Source: Anaeramoeba flamelloides (Eukaryota; Metamonada; Anaeramoebidae). Taken from it: a stretch of DNA of 64,000 bases. The position numbers and the translations under genes are program-made. The first letter of the stretch is position 1. Each line of letters starts with the position of its first letter. The notes beneath the pieces were generated by a model. That model did not search any database, was not told the DNA's origin, and saw nothing but the letters and a program-made list of their open reading frames with translations. Of the stretch, positions 36,597 through 50,881 are shown in pieces. Location of the stretch: NCBI GenBank assembly GCA_027625915.1, contig JANTQA010000021.1:3720001-3784000 (forward strand). The letters run 5' to 3'.

Positions 36597-38122
36597 TTAG
36601 ATTTCTTTAATGCTTTTTTTGATTTCTTTTCTATCAAATTTACCTGTATTTCTTCTGATAACTTTTTTTATATTATCTTTTTTCCATACCGATCTAGGGT
36701 CATAACCAATCGAATTGTTTTCTAATTGCTCTAATAAGATTAATTCCAAATTATTTTTCACTCCAAAGGTTGAAATAATGATTCCAAAAGACCAGACTGT
36801 GAGAAATGCCATTATACCCAAGGTTTCAAGGCCTAACGAAATTAAAGATAAAAGTAAAAGGTAAGTGCCAATGGAAATCCTAGTTTCGGCAAAATATTTG
36901 GGAGGTTGCAATTTGTATTTCTTATAATAATCGATATATGTGGGTTTGAAGGGCCGAATCCAAACTAATAAAAGTGTTACAACTGCAAAACAAGCAAATG
37001 TTATCCACCCTTGGTATTTTGGATACCGAGATATCATTATGATTATTGAAACAATTGTTGCCTTTGAGAATAGTTCAATTAATTCCCACCATATTTTGTT
37101 TGGGAGATATTTGTCAAATAACCAAGGTATTCGTTCTTTCCAGAAGATGATATTTGAAGCTCGTTTATAAATGATAATAATGGTCAAAAAAAAGATTGGG
37201 ATTCCAAGAGCAAAAAATACGAGGATAATTACAAACAAAGGAAGATATCGATTCCATTTCCCATCTCCGAGGATAATGTTAAAATCAGCTTCCAATCGAT
37301 ACTCAGTTGTTCCATCGGTTTCTATTGGTTTGGCATCAAAGGGGGTTATTGATAGCACCAAAACTGGGATGTATATGAATTTTAGCAACAAGCCTAAATA
37401 ATTCCAAAAAAAGCAGGACAATTCCTTTTTATCCATTTTCTTGACATATTTTTTGTACAAACAGAAAAGGAAAAAGCCTATCATTAAAAATAAATAAAAG
37501 AGAAATTTGATCAGATAGACATCAAAAAAATCAACTTTTGGAGAGATGCATTGAAAGGAAAAAATTGAATCAACATCAAAATTTGCTAATCCAATTGCCT
37601 TGGACACGGTGTCTATTTGACTTGGCCAATTTAATTGCATGCTGGTCACAATTGACATATATTGGAAAAAAGTGATAAAAATAGGGATCATCATATTACT
37701 CTTGACTGCACCAAATCTTTCAATAAATGCCTTGATAGCACCCTTGAAAAAGAAAAAGAAAAGCAAAAAAATTGCCAATATGGCTGCAATAAAGACAATG
37801 AAAAAGATCCACACCCCTGATTTATAACATTCATAACATTTCCCTTTCTGGAATAAATATCCTTCCTCGCATACTGTACATGGATGTTTGGTTGATTCAT
37901 TAAAACCCGGTCTACATTCATTTTCACCTAAGCAGGCGTCTTCATAAAAACATTTTATATCTTCCGAGTATTGTAATCCTTCAGTATTACAGAAGGTTCC
38001 TTCTTGACATATAAAACATGCCTTTTCCATTGACGTCTGGCCTGTAGAATTACCAAAATATCTTATTGGACATTTTTTACAGGAATCATATGCAGATCTC
38101 TTTTTCTCAGAAGTATACGTAC
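36597..38122 (-). CDS. Copy B exon 5: Cys-rich end and multi-TM domain, tail lost
   Basis: Starts GTYTSEKKRSAYDSCKKCPI. The membrane part differs from A by only a couple of residues (NYLGLLLK, SKATIV). It ends RKEIKKSIKEI after the frameshift. About 65 residues of tail, including the Ser run, are then out of frame. Confidence 0.8.
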
Positions 38123-41100
38123 CTATTGTGTAATTTTACAATTTACCAATGTAATTTTTGATAAAAATGACCAAATTTTTTGAGGTTAATTGGAAAAATT
38201 ATTTTTATTTTTTTTTATTTTTGAAGAGAGAAAATTGCTTTTCTCCTGTGTGCCCTAATTTCTAAACTTTTTTTTAGAAATTTTGTTAAATAATCACAAA
38301 TTTTATTATCACTTACTAATGATAATATATATGATGAATTCTTTTTCTTAATAATATCTCTGATATTATTAATTTTTTTATTTTTTTCAAAAAATTCAGA
38401 TATCCAGATTTTTCGATTTATTTTATAGGCAGGACAGTCCCATAAAAAATGATCGAAATCTTCAATGATATCAATATTTAACTTTTCTTTACATAAATCA
38501 CAATTTTTATTTTTATTTTTACTTGTTACATAAGAGTACCTATTTAAACAATTAGTAAAATTTCGAAATTTTAGAATTGTTTTTGAAGCTTTCCAGTTTA
38601 AATATTTTTGTTGTTTGAAATTGCAATTTTGTTGTTTTATAATTTTTAGATATTGTTGAACTTTCCAACTAGGTGAATTTTCCAATTCGGTTAATCGAAA
38701 AACTTTTAATTCTAAATCTAATAATTTTAATCCCTTAGTGTGCCAATTAATATTTTCATTTTCCAATTTTCGAAAATTTAGTATTGTTTTTAATTTTTTT
38801 TAAATATAAGAAATCTAATTTTTCAATCAATTTATATTTTCTTCAGTATATTTTTAATCTAGCGAGATCAATTTTTGCTTCAGTTTTATAAATTAATCGT
38901 GGTGAATGGATATTAATTTGTAAGAAATTTGTGACTGATTTATTGATAAATCTATCAATTCTTTCAAAATCATTTTGTTTCAAGTCAAATATTTCAAGAC
39001 CATAATAAAGTTGACTTAAAATGAGAGCTTTGAAAGAAGTTATTTTGACTCCATTGTTGATTTTATTTTGTTGAAACAATCGATTAAGTGTTTCCAAGGA
39101 CTTTTCTACTTTTTTGAAATTATATTCAAGATGTGTGTTTTTTTCTAACCAAATCCCAAGATAAAAAATATCTTTTTAATTCTTTTTTATATTTGGTTTT
39201 TTTATTATGTGGGTTCATCCCGAATCTTTTTATTATTTCAAAAATACTTTCTAAATTAATTTTTAGAGAGATTAATGGCCCTTTCATAATAAGAATAAGA
39301 TCATCTGCATACATTTGAACATGAACAGCTAAAGTTTTTAACTTTTCTAGTAGGAAATGAGATATAAATGCGAAGAGAATTGGTGATAAGGGATCTCCTT
39401 GATAAACTCCAATTCCTTCTTTTTTTGTAATATCTCAAGAGCCAATTTTTAATTGTTTCATTTTTGATAAATTTTTTAATAGATTGATATATTAACGAGT
39501 GTTGTATAGAGTTAAAACATTTTTGTATGTCTATAGTAACTACAAAGTATTCTGTATTTTTATTTTTATTTTTTATTTTTTTAAATTTTCTTAATAAATT
39601 TAAAACAGCAATTCTTGTTCCAAAATATTTTTTAAATCCAATTTTTTTTTTTTGAAATCAAGTCCCATGAGTCTTGAATTCCAATGTATATTAATTTTAA
39701 AAAAATCTTGGAAGAGATTGATTTATAGAGATAGGTCGATAATTTAATGGTTCGCCTTCATCCCCCGATTTATGAATAAATAATAAATTTCTTTTTTTAA
39801 TAAAATTTATACTTTTTTCAGTTTCGTCTGTTATCCAATTTAAAAAAATATTTTGAACTGTTTTAATAAAATAATTATAATTTAATAAATATTGAATTGG
39901 TTGGTTTTTTATAAACTTATAATGATTTATTTTGTCAAATTCTTTAACTGATTTATTTTTTTGAAATTTGATTATTTCTTTAATTTTATCTTGATCAAAA
40001 AATTTCCTTTATGTCAATTGGATTTAATGAATTTTTATTAATTTTAAATTTTTTAATATAATTAATTATATTTGTATTAGGTTTTTTGACTAATTGATTT
40101 TACAAAATCGTTATACACTGTGAATATGGTTTCATTATTTAAAAACATTTTTGTAGAAGTTTCTCTTATTTTATTTAATGTTTTCCAAAAGTTTTTATTT
40201 TTATTATATTCTTCATTTATTTGATTAAGTAATTTCAAGTAATTTAATTCATTAATTTTTTTGATTTTATGTAAAGTTTCATTTTTATCAAACAATTTAT
40301 AAAGTAAATTATTAATTTTTAATTTATCTTGTTTGATATCAAATACTATTCTTTCTTACTGTTTATATTTTTTTTTAAATAAAATAAAATTTTCTTAATT
40401 TAAATTAAAATTCTGTCGAGAAAAGAATTGGAGAAAGTCTTCTTGAAAGGTTGGAATATCTTTAATTTTATAGATATCATTGATTTCCCAATTTGATTTT
40501 ATTTCAAATTTATTCATAATTGTATTATGATCACTAATAAAATTTTTGATAGTCTTTGATTTATTGAGTTTTAAATTATTAAAATTTGTTAAAAAATAAT
40601 CCAAATTGTTTGGTTTTCTACTTGGTTTATTATTAAGAAATAGTTTAAAATTAAATTTTCCAAATAATTTTATTTTGTTTTCATTTAAATTAAAATCACC
40701 ACCAATAATTGTTTTATTGTTTTGGTATTTTCTTAAGATATTTATTATTTTTTTATTAATTTCAATATTTCGGTCATTTCTCCGATATATAATAATAATG
40801 ATTAAATCAGTAAATTGTATTCTAAATCAGCAATTAATATTTCACGAAAAAATTCTAGAAATATCTTTTTTATTATTATTAATAAACCACCCTTATTTCC
40901 ATTATTTCCATAAGATTGTTTATTCACAGAGAAATAGTTTGTGAAAGTTGGTTTTTTTGTTATTTTGGATTCTTGTATTAAACAAATATTGATATTACAT
41001 TTTAATAAAATAGATTCTAATTTAAAAATTTTATTTGAATTATTCAAGCCACAAATATTTAAAGAGGCTATATTAATATTTATTTTTTGATTTTTATTTT

Positions 41101-41358
41101 TCATTTTTTTAGAACCTTTTATTAATAATCTTTGTTCTTCAAAAAATGTTTTATATATAAATCATTTGGAATATTTTTTTGTTTATTTATTAATATTCTT
41201 TTAAAAGTTTTTATTTTTTCGAGATTTTCCCAAATTACAAGTTTATTATTTCCTTTCCTTAAAAATCTAATAACACAATAATTATTTAAGAAATTAAATA
41301 TTTCTAATAAAATTATTTTTATTAACTGAACAACAGAACATAACAATTTTATTATATT

Positions 41359-41389
<31 letters not shown>

Positions 41390-42727
41390 TATTTTTTTAT
41401 ATTACACGGATAATATATTATTTTTGTTTTAAAATCACAAAAGACTTTTAAAAGCACCTTTTTTCAAATTTATTCTATTTTTTTTCGTTTCATCCGTTGT
41501 TTTGTTTTATTTATATTTTGAAAAAGTCCTCAAATTCTCTTGAAATCATAATTTCCGTTTCTCAGATGAAAAAACTTATAAATAATGAATATAAAAAAAC
41601 AATGGAAAAAAAAAATTATATACATGTAGGACTTAATTGCTTTAAAAGCCTTGGAAAACAATGGGAATTCGTGATTTCACATTGAACTCGTGGGTTTTGC
41701 ATTTAAAACCATGAAAATAGTTTGAATTTTTTATTTTGAAAACACAAAATCATTACAAATTAGGTTTTCTATTTAAAAAACTTGAAAACCATAAACTATT
41801 TAAACACTAAGAAAAAGAATTAATTTTGTTTTAACAAAATTACTAGTAAGGAAAAAAAATGTTCAATATTTAACTTTTTTACTAATTTCAAATTAGATCA
41901 GCTCACCTCATTTTTTTATGTTTGAATTACATACCTATATCAGACAAACTGATTTTAAGAGTCGGCCACACATGTAAAACCTGTTTTATGAAATCAAAAA
42001 AATGGTCTAACAAGTGATATAAACCCCATTCCAAAAATTTGGAAACACCTAAAATCAAAAATAGGCAAAATAAAATCTCCAATTAATGATATTTTCCAAA
42101 GATAATAATAAAACCAAATTTAAGTTTCCCAGTATTAATTTGTTTTTATCAATAATCATTATCATCCAAATTAAAGAAAACAATATAAAACTCAAAAAAA
42201 AAACAGAGTGTCCAAAATAATGAAACTAGTGGAACAGAAAAAAATATATTGATTAATTTGTTGAAATTTCACCAACATTTGTTGATCGATCAAATGATAA
42301 GATACCATGGACAAATTGAATGTCGATTTTCCATTTAACAAACACAATACTAACCTTCTATCGGCCATCGAAAAAATTTTCCAGATCAAACCAAACATAT
42401 TACGTAACTGGAAAAAAGGAAATGAAAACAAAACATAAAAGATAAAAAATGAAATACATTTGTAAAATCAAAATTATTTCCAAAATGAATTTAAAGTGGG
42501 GTATTGCAATTCTTTCAATTGTTTAAACTGTGTCCGAATTTTTGGAATTTAGTTTATATATTATTATATAAAAATCTATTATCACGGTTGAAAATTTGTA
42601 TGGTAATTGTCTTAGGATTGATTCTTTATTATTGTATGTTTCATATTTAATTAAAAAATTTTTTTTAAATTCTGTCAATTGGGGATATTCTATTTTCAAA
42701 AAAGAATTTAGAGAAAAAATTATTTAC
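38123..42727 (-). other. Copy B intron 4, 4.6 kb, carrying the LINE
   Basis: Without the LINE and one target duplication it would be 1491 bp, close to the 1482 bp of copy A. A TA microsatellite lies at about 41361-41381. Differences from copy A are frequent. Confidence 0.85.
38210..41308 (-). mobile_element. LINE (APE endonuclease plus RT), 3.1 kb, in intron 4 of copy B
   Basis: Minus-strand order: end of a first ORF (41308-41122), endonuclease start INIASLNICGLNNSNKI with CLIQESK (41104 on), endonuclease end with ISDHNT (40604-40395), linker, then reverse transcriptase. RT motifs are visible as HKSGDEGEPLNYRPIS near 39770, VVTIDIQKCFNSIQHSL near 39530, GVYQGDPLSPILF at about 39410 and YADD at 39311-39300. 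A C-terminal Cys-x2-Cys-x13-His-x4-Cys motif lies in 38766-38215. This order fits the L1/Tx1 or Jockey-like groups. The 3' end is A-rich and the 15-bp duplication AATAAAAATAATTTT flanks the element (38195-38209, 41309-41323). Several frameshifts split the RT frame and the 5' end is truncated, so it is inactive. Confidence 0.92.
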
Positions 42728-42892
42728 CCTTTCCACATTCTACACAAGTTCCTGTCTTTCCATTTCCATATTCTCCCTCTTTACATTCAACACATTCTTT
42801 TTTGTAAATACCGAAATTTTCATTTAATAAAGTGTCTTTAGTTTGATATCCTGGTTTACAATATGTATATTGAATAAAAATATCATGCATTG
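42728..42892 (-). CDS. Copy B exon 4: first Cys-rich units
   Basis: 55 codons as in A, with CVECKEGEYGNGKTGTCVEC. The splice sites ACAATAG and GG|GTAAAT are preserved. Confidence 0.78.
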
Positions 42893-43017
42893 CTATTGTA
42901 GAATTATATATATCATTCCAATTCAAAAATTAAATTGAAGAAGAGAAGATAGATTAAAATTTAATAAAATTTGTTTATTTTATTATGACTAATAAAAACT
43001 AAAGTTGAAATACTTAC

Positions 43018-43569
43018 TCCAAGGTTGAATGGTACTAGGAATTTGATAATCTGTTTCAATGACATTCGCCCACTTTGTGTCTATCTGTTGATCTATATTA
43101 CCAGAAACAACATATTTTTTTGGATTCTCGTCTCCATATGTTACAATTTTAAGAACATTACCTGTATGAATAATATTGATTATTTCGATCTCTTCATTGC
43201 CAGTTATTAAAAATTCTACATATGACCCTCTTTCAGCAAAAACATGATTATTGCTTGGTAATTTCTCACTTGTTTTATTTTCAACTTTAATTATTAATTC
43301 ATAAAGGTAACTCTCGAACCCCATGACAAACGCCTCATTACCTGTTTTAGTGTCATAACCTAAATATCTAATTGTGCTTAAGGCCGCATCATTACCTTCT
43401 ATGTTCAATGTTGAAAATATAAGTCTCTCAAATTCCAATTTGAAATTAAAATCAAATTGTATTAAAAAGTAATCTCTACGATCAGCAGAATAGTATGACC
43501 AACCCCCAATTATTATCTTTTCTTGATGTGAGCTATAATCGATTGAATAACAATTTAAATAATTTGTAT
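43018..43569 (-). CDS. Copy B exon 3: end of propeller
   Basis: 184 codons, three fewer than in A. The frame is open from the acceptor GATACAG to the donor GGA|GTAAGT. Local replacements relative to A include GGWSYYSADRRDY, ESYLYELIIKVENKTSEKLP and VFAERG, while a 60-residue core (GNEEIEIINIIHTGNVLK and on) is unchanged. Confidence 0.78.
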
Positions 43570-46500
43570 CTGTATCAGTATCAGTTTTTATTCAAAATTA
43601 TTAGAAATAAAATTATTAAAAAGAACCAATTATCAAACAAAATATTTGAATAATAAAAGAGAAACAATTAGTTGGTTTGGGTTTATAGAATATCATTGTA
43701 TTGTATTTTTGACTTTTGCTGAGGATTTGATTCATCTTGTTTTTTTTTTTTTTTTTTGAGAATATTTCTGGGATTTTGTTTGAAAGTATTTTTTAAACTA
43801 TGTTTTAATAATTGTAGTGGAATCAGGTTTGTTTTTTTAATAAAAAGTTTTGCAGCTTTACATCAATTTTCATTTTTTACCATTTCTAAATCGATTCTTT
43901 TCTGATATAATGGAACAAAAATTTATAAAAATATAGGAAAATCTTGTAAAAATCAAAGAAAAAAAAATGTTTTTTGAGTATATAAACTATCATTCAAAAT
44001 CATTGGCCCATCAAAAATCAAATTTTAAAGAAAAATATTTTTAATACTTGTAGTTATCTATTATAATATCAAAATTTTTATTTTAGTATTTGGTTCACTA
44101 CTCCAGGGGTATTTGTTTTTCTTCAAAAAATAAAATAAAAAAAGTTTAAAAAAAAATTTTAAAAAAAATTGGGACATTTATTTTGAATGAAGCATTACAT
44201 GAAAAATAGAAAATTTAAAAATTAATAAAACCCATTTATGGATTCTCCTTCCGTTTGAATAACTAAATCTAATCTCTTTGTCATATTTGAAACCAATTTT
44301 TCCATTAATTCATCTGTTACTTCTTTCAAATTTTTCATTTTCATTTTCCATTTTGACATAACACTTTTGAAAAAATAAAAAAGAGAAAAAATGATTTATT
44401 TGCAAACTTTTCATTGTGAGAGGAAAAACTTCAAAACGAAACAAAAGCAATTCTAAATTGAAATATAAGGTGGACCATTTATTTTGAATTTTAGTTTATT
44501 TTTAGGCTGACGGGAAATGGACGAGTTAACCAAATTTAAATAATTTAGTAATTTGAGTCTGCCATTTGAAATTCAAAATTTTATATGTTCTGATATAAAA
44601 TCAAAAAAAAAAAAATCCATAGCTTTTTATTTTTATTGACAATTAAATTTCTTTCTTTAAAATGATAAAATATATTTTTCGTTTTATGTTATAAAGTATT
44701 GAAATATGATTGAAAATTTTTTATTTTGTAATTATTTTTAATAATTAATATTTCAATTCAAATTTTAGCAAATAGAACTTATAGAACTTCAGTGATCAAA
44801 TAAATCTAAATTTGATTGAAGCTTAATTCTAATTTATCAATGAAATTGAGATCAAATAAGTTAAAAATAATTTATTCGATAAGGTTTGAAAACAACCATT
44901 TTCATCTTTTAAAAAAAATGAAAAAAAATCATTTAAAAACACGACAAGAATAGCACAAAAATTGTAGTCACTTTTTTTACTTATCAACGCTTTTGTTTTT
45001 TTCAAATTGTTCCAAATTTTAAAAAAAAATCAAAGATCAAAATCCCACAACTTTCAATTTAAAAGTTATTTACAAGTTAAACTTTTAAAAACATGTAATT
45101 TAAACAGCTTTCCAATTTTTGTTTTTCATAAAAATAGTTTCAGGATGTTTTTGAAAGTTTTCAAATATTTTTCTTTTCAATAACTTTCAAAAATTTCAAT
45201 TAAATTCAAAATGTTATCTTTTGTTAATTATTATTGTTTACCCTTTTTTCGGCTTATATAGGTTTGTACCAAGTATTTGAAATTTGAAAAAATATGAAAG
45301 AATATCAGAGACTGAAATCTTGCAGACTGTCAGTCTGAAAGTTCGAAAAAAGTCTTGAAAGTATTTGTATGGATTTTTGCTATACTTGTCGTGAAGAATT
45401 TTCAAAAAACAAAATTTATTTTACAAATTGTTTGTTCTTACTTTCAAGAATTTTTATAAAGTTATAAATCTTTTTCGAACTATAAATGAAATTGATTTTT
45501 GAATTTTGAGGATAAAATTACTTTATTCCCCAAATATATTTTAGAAAATTTTTTATTTAAAAAAATCAAATTTATATATCAGAACAAAAACACAATTTAA
45601 TTAAGTAAAAATTTATAAATTGTTCTTAAATTTCAATAATTATAATTATCCTTCTATTAATAAATACAGTTATACTTTTCAATCGGTGAGAAATATCAGT
45701 TTGTTGACAAACTATGAGAATAATCTCAAAAAATAAAAAAAAAAAAATTTTATATTAATATTCTTGAAATAAAGTCCTTTTATTGTACAATAGTGATGGA
45801 AACTGGAATAAAAGAAGTTAAAGCTGGCTAAAATATAAGAAAAACAATGAATTATTTAATTTTCTTTTTCTCTGAAAAACTATTAAAGAAAAATTGATCT
45901 AATTAAAAAAATTTTTAATATTTTAGGTTTCTTTACGTGACTAGTCTCTATTAATTTTTTTTTTTTGACCAATTTCTAAATAAGGAATCCTTATCTTGAA
46001 ATATGTAAAAAATTGATAAATAGACAGTTTTTTTCAATGTTAGAACTTTTCGTTCAAATTTTTTAAAAATTTTACAATTCTAGTCAAAAAAAGTGTATTT
46101 TAAATTTTTTTTGTTTAAAAAATTTCTTTAACGGATGAGAATTTTTTGTTTAATTTTGGATTTAATTATTTTCTCAAAATTAATATTTATTCTCATTTGA
46201 AAAATCAAAAAATAATTTAAAACTGGTGAATATTTTCTTATTCACTTCTGTTCATTCAACTTTACTCTATCAAGAATTCAATTTGTCTTATCAATTATTC
46301 CTTTTTTTAAAAAAAAGTTCTTATTCTTTTCTTTTCTTTTTTTTTTTTTTTCCCTGATAAAAACTATTGGAATTATAATTTGGGAATATTTAAAAAAACT
46401 TCAAATTCAACAAAAACAAAAGTGTATAAACTCAAAAAGTGGATTCATAAAAAAAAGAATGGTACAACGAAAAGAAGCAAATTTTTTATTTTGAGTAAAG

Positions 46501-48355
46501 TATATATTGCATATTTTTTTTGAATCAAACTATTTTTCATGCCAATCCAAAAAAAACCTTATCAGGTTTATTTTTCAAATTATTTTTGTATGTCAACAAC
46601 AAACACAACAAGGTTTTGCTTTCTTGCTCATATTTGTTTTTATTTTTTGTATTTTTGCCAAAAGTTGAAAAAAGTAACTTTCAAAAAGTGAAAAAATGGA
46701 TAATTTTTTTCTTTCAATAAAAACTTTAATTAAATTTAATGAATGTCATTTAGTGAGATTCCATTAGTATAAAAAGAAGTTTTTCAATTTGATTTCAAAT
46801 CAAAGTAATTAACAAAAAAATTTTCAAAATATCTATTAAATTTACATAAAAAAATTGAATAGAGATTAGTCCCTTAAAGATTAGAATTTTTGAGACTACA
46901 CATCTATGATATTTTATATGTAGAGTATATCATCAATAAAATATTTTAAAAATTTTCTCTGTATCATGGAAGAATAATCTATTGATTTATTTTTTTTTAT
47001 TATTTTAATTTATAGTCTTAAATTTTATAAAAAATAGAGATTTTGATATCAAAAAAATTGGTTATATATCAAGATTGAAAAATAAATATACACCAAATTA
47101 TAATTATTTAAACTACCAAAAGTTGAAAATTCAATTATCTTAACCCAAAAACATTTTTTTTATTTTTAAAATCAATTTAATTTTCTCAAAATTACAAATA
47201 AACCATTTAAAAAGTTAAATCAAAGTAAAATTCGAAAATATTCCTCATTATTCGAATTAACATTTTCAATTTCGTTTTTTTAAAAAAATGTAAAAACAAT
47301 TTTTAGAAAAAAAAAAAAATAATTTTATTTTGATAATCAAACAAGAATTCACTCAGAATTTGAGGTAATTCTAATAAAAATAGTAAATTAGTAATGGGGG
47401 TATTAATATCAAATGATATGAATTCACTATTTACCCCTCTTGATGTTGATCCTCTCACAAGGTTTTAATTTATTTTTTTTTTCGTAACTTTCTTGATTAA
47501 TGATATCATATATTATCAAATTTGATATTTTTAAAGTCAGTATTTTTCTTTTACTAAACATACAAAGGAAATTTTTATGATTTTAATTGTATTTTGATCT
47601 TTTATTATATTTTAACGAAAAGAGAAGATCAAAAAATGATTACAAGAGCTATAAATAATATTACAGTCTTTCCAAGGCTACCATAAATTTTTATATGAAT
47701 CAAATTTTGATGCTGATATAGATTTTTAAAAAGTTGGATATGAGAATAAGAAAGCTCATATCGAAAAAAAATTTCACAAATGAACTTATTTCAAAGATTT
47801 TCTTGTGATAAGATCAAAAATATTTTCGGTCTTTCAAGAGAAACTTTTAAGTGGCATCTCAACAGATTTTCCAGGTTTGAAGCAATTTAGGCATCTGAAA
47901 AATAATTTTTCAGGTTTCAAAAGAAAATTTTTCAAATGAGGTTATTTGTGAAAATTTTTTTTCGATATGAGCTTTCTTATTCTCATATCCAACTTTTTAA
48001 AAATCTATATCAGCTTCAAAATTTGATTCATATAAAAATTCACGGTTGCCTTGGAACAGCTGTAATAATAATAATTTCTATGGTTTCTATTGAGTCTTTA
48101 TGTTTATTACTAAAATCAATAAGTAAACTGAATAAGAAAATAAAATCTCCAAAAAAATCACCTTTTTTATAGTTTTTTATTTCTTTCTTTGAATCGATAG
48201 GAATATCGATATAAACTCTTTTTCAGTCAAAGGAGCCCAGTTTTATTGAAGAAATCGAAGGCATTCTATGAGTTTAATTCATTACTCTTATCAAACTAAA
48301 ATTTTCAATTTTTAGATCAAAATCATTTTTTCTCATTTTGTAAAATTTTAGTTTT

Positions 48356-48396
<41 letters not shown>

Positions 48397-49171
48397 TTAA
48401 CTTTGAAAAAAAAATGTTTGAAAAACGAAATAAACATTAAGAAAAGTTAAGCTTTGTATGTTCTTTTGAAATTCATACATTTACAAGTAAAAAATCTTTT
48501 TATCAACAATTTTAATTTCCTAAAGAAATTGAGAATTTTGCACGAGACCTTCCAATGAATGTCGCCCAAAAACTTTTTTAACATTATTTTTTTTTTTGAA
48601 ATTTATGATTTGTTCATGGTTTTCTTTTATAATTGGGGACTCTTGTAAAGGGTTTATTATTTCTCGTATTTCTAAACAATCTAAGTTTGGCTGATTCTTA
48701 AAAATAAAGTGACTTTTTCATTTTTGGCTGAGCCCCTTTGAGTGAAATGGAGTTTATTATTCGAGTCAAAGCATTACGGCTAAATAATAAAATATTAAAA
48801 AAATGAAAACCCAGGAACTCTATGGTACTTAATTTAACACTTTAATACTATTCCGGACTTCTCGTCAACTTTAAAATGGTTATATGTACAATTATTCAAA
48901 CCAAAAAATATATAATCAATCAGAAAATTGATTTATAAATTTTACTTTTGTTTTATATATTTTTTTTAGAAAAATCTAAAATTTTTTAAATGAACTGAGT
49001 TTTAATATATTTTGTCATGTTTTCAAAGATGTAAATTATCTCTAAAGAATATATTAAATGATATCATTGAATTATAAAATTTATAACGATTTAAGCTTTA
49101 GAATTTTGATTAAAATTAGAAAAAAAAAAAAATCATAAATTTAGTTTAAAAATAATAAACGAAATTTTTAC
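43570..49171 (-). other. Copy B intron 2, 5.6 kb
   Basis: Ten bases longer than in copy A and nearly identical by eye. It contains the hairpin MITE at 47662-48064 whose loop is inverted relative to A, and a poly-T tract of over 30 bases near 48360. No gene is seen. Confidence 0.85.
47662..48064. mobile_element. 403-bp hairpin MITE in intron 2 of copy B, loop inverted
   Basis: Same insertion site, ends and arms as 25849-26250. The central segment (GATAAGATCAAAAATATTTT, then TAAGTGGCATCTCAAC, then GAAGCAATTTAGG) reads as the reverse complement of the copy A loop. Confidence 0.9.
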
Positions 49172-50881
49172 CTTTATACACATAACTGTCTGAATTTTTG
49201 ACTTTTAAAGTTGTCGAGTCGATAATATATAAAAAACATTCAGAATAATAATATTCTCCGGTTGTTTTATTATAAAACCAAATAGAGCCAGTAGCAATAA
49301 TTAGATTATCTATTTTATCATCTTTTGAAATAACTTTCATTTCATACAACAATACTTCTGATTCAAATTCAGGATTAGGATAACAGTTTGACTTTAAGAT
49401 ATTTTTACCATCATTAGATATCAATAAAATGTAATTTATTTCCCCTTCCTGAATACAATTTTCGTCTATATTGGTATCACTAATTGGATTGTTTGTATAA
49501 GAGTGGTAAATAATCTCACCATTTTTTTTCATTTCAAGATGATTAATTTGTTCTTCAGCTATATATCGAAACCATTTAAAGTCCTTACCATTCCCGTTCA
49601 GTTTTGCGATATAATTATATGGGTAATCGTCTTCGTCTGTTTTGAAATCAGATTCCAAATCAATTCCAATTTCATCTTCGCCAAAAATGCTTGAGCCGCT
49701 TAGGATAAGATCATCTGAAATGGTATCAACTTCAATGTTTTCAATGTAAAAGTAATAAGAGTCACCTAAAAAATAAGAGATCCAGATCAACTCTTTGGCA
49801 TCTAAAGATACTTTGACAATAAAATTCTGATCCAAACAATCCTGATAATCGAAATCATCATCAAAAAAATTGTTGATTTTTTTTTTATCTTTTACCATTT
49901 CCCAGTTGCAACCATCTGTAAAACCAGTCACTACCATGAAACTGTCATCCTGATTATCACTCGAAATTTTTACTGAGGTGTCCATGAAATATTCAAATTC
50001 ATCACTTCCTAAATAACTAAAAAAATAAGGGTCAATAATGATTGGTGAATTTAAATCAACAGAATCGATGAATTGTTGCTCAAAAAGAGAATAAGCCACA
50101 ATCCAATTAGAATCGTAATAGTCATTGATCTTTTGGTTCTTCTCAATGATTTGTGCTTTGCCACGGAAGTATTTTTCATATTGTTGGTAAATAGGCGTGC
50201 TTTCTGAAAAAATGATTTTCTGATCATTTTGATTTTCTTTCACAAAATTCAATTCTCCGTTTGGGCCAATATTTAAATTGATTTCATTTTGAGACTTGTT
50301 ATCATTCTCACTGTCACTTTTGCTCATCCTCTCGTCCCCATTCTTGTTTTTATTGCTCCGAAGGACGGATTTAATGGAATAATTTAATTTGATTTGATTG
50401 AAATCAAAAGCCTTTTGTAAGATGAAAGAAGATTTTAAATGGTTTTGCGCAATTTCAAATTCAAGTGAAATATTTGGATAAATATTTTGATATATTATTT
50501 TTTCAACATTGACAAATTGCTCTGAGCCAGTACTCAAGTTACCCTTTTGAAAGAGCTTGTTGATTGTTGTGTATTTGCTACCGTTCTTCCGATCACTTTT
50601 GGACTCGATCGAGATCAATTCTTGTTCATTTGCTCCAAGAAAGGATAAATTAAGTTCGTGGATCTCTTCGTTGTCAAACAAGATGAAAATTATCGACTCA
50701 CGCCGAAAGCAGACTTGATATTTTTTGCATAATAGATATCATCTCATATTCACACAAATTTGTCTTTTCTTCACTTAATTCATTATTCTTGATTAAAATT
50801 GTTGGAATATTAATACCCTTCATTTCAGATTCTTTCTTTTGGTGTATAGGCTGGTGCTCTTTCCTTCTTTCCATTTGAGCC
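49172..50881 (-). CDS. Copy B exon 2: DUF7948-like domain and propeller
   Basis: The open part from FDNEEIHEL to WISYFLG is identical in protein to copy A (about 300 residues). After that, differences crowd together: GDSYYFYIENIEVD, TDEDDYPYNYIAK and TGSIWFYNKTTGEYYYSE replace other residues in A, with a net loss of eight codons. The DUF7948-like and SBBP-like signatures are the same as in A. Confidence 0.75.

Noticed and set aside
41122-41346. 74-aa minus-strand frame as a host gene
   Set aside because: Its main part lies inside the LINE and ends just before the endonuclease ORF. It is read as the truncated end of the LINE's first ORF, with flank sequence at its start.
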